In this document: positions 60,023 through 64,000 of the stretch, piece by piece
Layout of the letters: each line of letters opens with the position of its first letter
How positions within the stretch are numbered: position 1 is the stretch's first letter
Assembly (NCBI GenBank): GCA_035578905.1
Contig: JAQJVL010000310.1
Span: 806,001 to 870,000, forward strand
Origin: Stictocephala bisonia
Lineage: Eukaryota > Arthropoda > Insecta > Hemiptera > Membracidae
Length of the DNA stretch: 64,000 bases
Direction: 5' to 3'
Notes under the pieces: model-generated
Databases searched by the model: none
Told to the model about the DNA's origin: nothing
Seen by the model: only the letters and a program-made list of their open reading frames with translations
Program-made: the position numbers and the translations under genes

Positions 60023-60261
60023 TGTAACAGGTCCACCTAATTGACGATTAAATTAATTAAATTTAATAAAATACAAATTATTTTAATAAGGAAATGGATG
60101 CATTAATTAAAACAAATACAGAATATTTAAATAGATTCGGAAATTATAAAAAAATAATAGCCAACAAGTATAGAGAATTGGGTAGGCAGATTTATTCCAT
60201 GGCAGTCTTCCGAGACACATAAGTAAACAAAATTCCAAACATTGCAGTCGAGACAGATAAC
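60023..60261 (+). repeat. 3' LTR, truncated to 239 bp
   Basis: Matches 54888-55126 with three differences (98.7% by direct comparison). It stops at GAGACAGATAAC, where the 45-bp array begins without a gap. The remaining 752 bp of the LTR are missing from the window. Confidence 0.92.
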
Positions 60262-61521
60262 TTCGTCAGACCTACCCTGCCCGATCAACGTAACATTACT
60301 GTATACTTCGTCAGACCTACCCTGCCCGATCAACGTAACATTACTGTATACTTCGTCAGACCTACCCTGCCCGATCAACGTAACATTACTGTATACTTCG
60401 TCAGACCTACCCTGCCCGATCAACGTAACATTACTGTATACCTCGTCAGACCTACCCTGCCCGATCAACGTAACATTACTGTATACTTCGTCAGACCTAC
60501 CCTGCCCGATCAACGTAACATTACTGTATACTTCGTCAGACCTACCCTGCCCGATCAACGTAACATTACTGTATACTTCGTCAGACCTACCCTGCCCGAT
60601 CAACGAAACATTACTGTATACTTCGTCAGACCTACCCTGCCCGATCAACGTAACATTACTGTATACTTCGTCAGACCTACCCTGCCCGATCAACGAAACA
60701 TTACTGTATACTTCGTCAGACCTACCCTGCCCGATCAACGAAACATTACTGTATACTTCGTCAGACCTACCCTGCCCGATCAACATAACATTACTGTATA
60801 CTTCGTCAGACCTACCCTGCCCGATCAACGTAACATTACTGTATACCTCGTCAGACCTACCCTGCCCGATCAGCGTAACATTACTGTATACTTCGTCAGA
60901 CCTGCCCTGCCCGATCAACGTAACATTACTGTATACTTCGTGAGACCTGCCCTCTCCGATCAACATAACATTACTGTATACTTCGTCAGACCTACCCTGC
61001 CCGATCAACATAACATTACTGTATACTTCGTCAGACCTACCCTGCCCGATCAACGTAACATTACTGTATACTTCGTCAGACCTACCCTGCCCGATCAACA
61101 TAACATTACTGTATACTTCGTCAGACCTACCCTGCCCGATCAACGTAACATTACTGTATACTTCGCCAGACCTACCCTGCCCGATCAACGTAACATTACT
61201 GTATACCTCGTCAGACCTACCCTGCCCGATCAACGTAACATTACTGTATACCTCGTCAGACCTACCCTGCCCGATCAACGTAACATTACTGTATACCTCG
61301 TAAGACCTACCCTGCCCGATCAACGTAACATTACTGTATACTTCGTCAGACCTACCCTGCCCGATCAACGTAACATTACTGTATACTTCGTCAGACCTAC
61401 CCTGCCCGATCAACGTAACATTACTGTATACCTCGTCAGACCTACCCTGCCCGATCAACGTAACATTACTGTATACTTCGTCAGACCGACCCTGCCCGAT
61501 CAACGTAACATTACTGTATAC
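60262..61521. repeat. 45-bp minisatellite, exactly 28 copies
   Basis: Twenty-eight 45-bp units with no indels: TTCGTCAGACCTACCCTGCC followed by CGATCAACGTAACATTACTG and TATAC. Differences are single substitutions (CTTCG/CCTCG; AACGTAAC/AACATAAC/AACGAAAC). The 15-codon period opens frames of 458 codons (minus) and 194-233 (plus); these are incidental. Each unit contains AGACCT, as does the LTR sequence that would have followed the breakpoint. Confidence 0.98.
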
Positions 61522-61699
61522 TAAGAGCTTATTTTGAGGCCGGAATCGTCTTCAAATAAAATTTAAAGAAGTTCCACTTTATAGATAGACGTGAAGATAT
61601 AGCAGCAATATTGATTTTTAAGGGCAAATTTTGTAGCTTATTCCGTGTGACGTAACCTTGGCACACAAGCTCAGAGGTAAAGAGCCGTGAATAATCTAT

Positions 61700-61742
61700 C
61701 CAGGACTCGCGAACCGGGTTGGCGAGAAGTCGGGGTTACAGA
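61700..61742 (+). mobile_element. Short match to the 3' end of an LTR element
   Basis: GACTCGCGAACCGGGTTGGC then GAGAAGTCGGGGTTACA parallels GACTCGCGCTAACC...AAAAATCGGGGGTTAC at 59983-60019, just before the 3' LTR. It could be the equivalent site of a related element or its solo remnant. The similarity is short. Confidence 0.3.
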
Positions 61743-61791
61743 GCGGCCAATTAACAATAAATGAGCGGAGTTAGTATGCAAGGCGCATGCA

Positions 61792-62310
61792 TCATTACAG
61801 CTCACATCCGGCCCGCTCCACTCTGACTGTAGAGACTGCAGCACTCGAATTTTCTGACTTGTGGAATGGCCTGCGATGAACCTTACCCATCTTTGTAGCT
61901 TGTGTCCTCCGGTTGACTGTCGTTACAGCTCACATCCGGCCCGCTCCACTCCACTCCGAATGTAGAGACTGCAGATCTTGGGTTGTCTGACTTGTGGAAT
62001 GGCCTGGCCTGCCTTGTGCCTTGCCTATCTCTGTAACTTGTATACTCCGGTTGACTGTCGTTACAGCTCACATCCGGTCCGCTCCACTCCACTCCGACTG
62101 TAGAGACTGCAGATCTTGAGTTGTCTGACTTGTGGAATGGCCTGCCATTTGACTTACCCATCTCTGTAACTTGTATCCTCCTGTTGATTGTCATTACAGC
62201 TCACATCCGGCCCGCTCCTCTCCATTCCGACTGTAGAGACTGCAGAGTTTTCTTGACTTGTGGAATAGTCTACCATGAGACTTATGCATCCCTCCGGTTG
62301 ACTGCCGTAA
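61792..62310. repeat. ~130-bp tandem repeat, 4 copies
   Basis: Units start at about 61792, 61921, 62059 and 62192 (129, 138, 133 and ~119 bp). Shared blocks are TTACAGCTCACATCCGG, CCGCTCCACTCC, TGTAGAGACTGCAG, GACTTGTGGAATGGCCTG and CTGTAACTTGTA. It is GC-richer than its flanks. Frames of 103-117 codons across it are unassigned. Confidence 0.9.
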
Positions 62311-62508
62311 TTAGAATCCCCAAACGCATAGTTGACAAATGCATTTTGAAGAAACCCTCTCGTAGAAGTACAAAATTACCCTTCCTCCCTTATTGCTTGC
62401 TTTCATACAATCTTCTTAATAAAGGAAAAAGTATTGAAGTACAGTTACGAACTCCACCATGGAATATATTTTAATTTAAGATTCGTTTATTTAAATGTAA
62501 TTTATACA

Positions 62509-63260
62509 GGCTGTCCAGCTTCAAGTGTTGCCTATTTTACAGGATTGTTTGTCAGGTGAATACAAACAAAACGTGCCATATAACATGTGTCCTTTCTCCA
62601 TTGACAGACGCAGAATTAGTTTTCTGTCTATGCGTCTGTATGTGTTTTTTACAACAACAAAATTAAAAAAACCCCGTTTCACATATGATATTAAAGTTTG
62701 GTATGAAAGTTATCTCAATAAGACACATTTCATGTAAAAAGGTTGTATGTCTAAAATTATCAGTTTCAAAATGGAGGCTGCCAAAAATTTAAAAAAGTCA
62801 AATATAACAAAAACTACACATTTTACCCAAAAAGTTAGGAAACTATATTTTTAGACCTCATTACACCAACTTAATCTGTATGCCAATTTAAATGATCGGG
62901 TGACAAATAACAGAGAACACATTTTATTTGACTGAAACCATTATTATGTGGGTACAGAATACTCAAAAGAGAATGCTTTCAGTCACAAAAAATAAGTTTT
63001 TTTAATTTGTTACCCAATATTTTAAATTATCACACTGTTGAATTTGATGTGATGTGATCATAAATATTGTGACTTAACATTTTTGGTTAAAATATGTAGT
63101 TTTTTATATTTGACTTTGAAATTGTTAGACAGCCACCATTTTGAAACAGATAATTTTTTACATACAGCCTTTTTACATGAAATGTGTCGTTTTGAGATCA
63201 ACCTTCATACCAAATCTCAATATTTTATCTATGCCTTCTTTATAAGCAGATTAGATGTGA
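62509..63260. mobile_element. Foldback/MITE element with ~145-bp inverted arms
   Basis: Left arm from 62697 and right arm ending at 63214 are imperfect complements: TTTGGTATGAA, GACACATTTCATGTAAAAAG, AAATTATC(A/T)GTTTCAAAAT and GGAGGCTGCC-like on the left, each complemented on the right. The centre (about 62850-63065) has no gene. A TATACAGGCTGTCCAGCTTC sequence at 62508 resembles a Tc1/mariner-type terminus and may be the true left end, but no matching right end is seen. Confidence 0.7.
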
Positions 63261-64000
63261 AGTTTACCGAGGTGAATTATGCTAATGAGATTGATGAATT
63301 TTATTAAACTCATTAATTTTTTTCTTTTTACCACAGGACTATTTATAGTAGCTCTAAATTGGACATAAACCTTAGTTCATAATTTCACCGTTTGATAGTC
63401 CCATCTTGAAATTTAGTTATTGGAACATAACCCGTTGAACATCTATGAAATAGTATGCAAATTTATTTAATAAAATATTCGGTTTCGGTAAAACCAGAAA
63501 ACATTTTAACTAAGTATAATCTGGCCATAAAGTCAAACAGATCATAATCTTCAATTTTCAAAATTACGTTTGCATTGCGTTACGTCTGCTATCACTTTAG
63601 TTACATTTTCGTCACACAGTTTCTGTTTCACATAAATAAAATTATTTAGTAATGTTCAAGGCATAAAGATTTCAAAACATAATTCCACTCAGAAAAAAAT
63701 ATCTTTTTACAATGACACAATTCGTTACTATATTTGTTAACATTTGGCCTGATGTTAAGCTTTTAGGAAGGTATACCTTTATACAGTAATATATATTCTT
63801 AGTAAAATGAGATTTTTTTGCAATGTTATAGTTTATTATTTATAAAAATACTTACGTAATATAATACTGTTTTGGGGTGATTTACTGTCAAAAATAAAAC
63901 GTTGTTTAGCTTCATCCCGAGTTTCCAAATGACTAATAGGTCATTACTAATGTGATAAATAAGTGATTACTACCGACAGAGGGCAGAGACTGGGCCTTGC
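63261..64000. other. AT-rich right flank, nothing recognised
   Basis: No coding block, repeat array or transposon end identified up to the window edge. Confidence 0.45.

Larger units (their letters stand above)
54888..60261 (+). mobile_element. LTR retrotransposon, Ty3/gypsy-like, internally deleted
   Basis: 5' LTR 54888-55878, primer-binding site 55882-55899, gag-like region 56049-56450, integrase 56450-57686, 2.3 kb noncoding, polypurine-like tract before 60023, and a 3' LTR cut off at 60261. Protease, reverse transcriptase and RNase H are absent, so the copy could move only with enzymes from a relative. Gag-integrase order with a GPY/F-type tail after integrase points to Ty3/gypsy rather than copia. 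It inserted at the edge of the ~55-bp array; a possible target duplication AAGTG cannot be checked because the right LTR is incomplete. Confidence 0.9.

Noticed and set aside
60127..61503. 458-codon minus-strand frame with 15-residue repeats (IGQGRSDEVYSNVT-like)
   Set aside because: The period is 45 bp with no indels, so frames stay open on both strands. Its C-terminal tail is simply antisense LTR sequence.

Overview
The window reads as repeat-dominated, AT-rich animal (insect-like) nuclear DNA rather than bacterial, organellar or viral DNA. Evidence seen in the sequence: no compact gene order or operons, no rRNA or intact tRNA, many decayed transposons of several eukaryotic classes, tRNA-derived SINEs, long minisatellites, and a short run of the arthropod-type telomere motif (TTAGG, as CCTAA x3 near 3926). 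A hemipteran-like insect is my guess from the transposon flavour; the sequence does not prove it.

No intact host gene can be supported. About 16 kb, a quarter of the window, is ten separate minisatellite arrays: 60 bp x17 (1759-2778), 39 bp x15 (6633-7217), ~41 bp x~50 (8891-10946), 39 bp x~108 (19991-24194), ~117.6 bp x~15 (27536-29280), 120-130 bp x23 (39425-42275), 60 bp x16 (46828-47791), ~55 bp x~18 (53904-54883), 45 bp x28 (60262-61521) and ~130 bp x4 (61792-62310). Units of 39, 45 and 60 bp are multiples of three, so these arrays hold long open frames on both strands. I treat those frames as spurious.

Most of the rest is transposon debris. LINE remnants lie at 4764-4830, 10935-11215 (+), 11700-13440 (-), 30448-30782 (+) and 34918-35240 (-), with RTE-like 3' tails near 45560 and 46130. 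A Tc1/mariner-type element with ~325-bp inverted ends and a broken transposase lies at 17522-19893. Foldback/MITE elements lie at 3619-4047, 33899-34640 and 62697-63214, with loose transposon ends at 17522, 25068, 50213 and 62509. Copies of one tRNA-derived SINE family are scattered at about 4255, 5190, 11390, 29580, 49225 and 51845, and an unrelated tRNA-like SINE lies at 16234-16322.

The best-defined element is an LTR retrotransposon at 54888-60261: a 991-bp 5' LTR, a primer-binding site, a gag-like coiled-coil region joined directly to integrase with protease, reverse transcriptase and RNase H missing, and a 3' LTR cut after 239 bp by the 45-bp minisatellite. The two LTRs differ at only 3 of 239 comparable bases, so the copy is young although its coding region is broken.

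Other coding traces are fragments. They include a head-to-head pair of related exon-like pieces (15938-16127 minus, 16519-16643 plus), an inverted duplication of a gene 3' end (43352-43675 / 44260-44557) around a short clean ORF, a decayed member of a basic multicopy family (38000-38700) flanked by an inverted 11-bp motif, and two tiny ORFs overlapping by ATGA (35566-35840). I found no clear new functional system. The strongest leads are the array/transposon junctions, the higher-order structure in the arrays and the inverted gene-fragment pairs.
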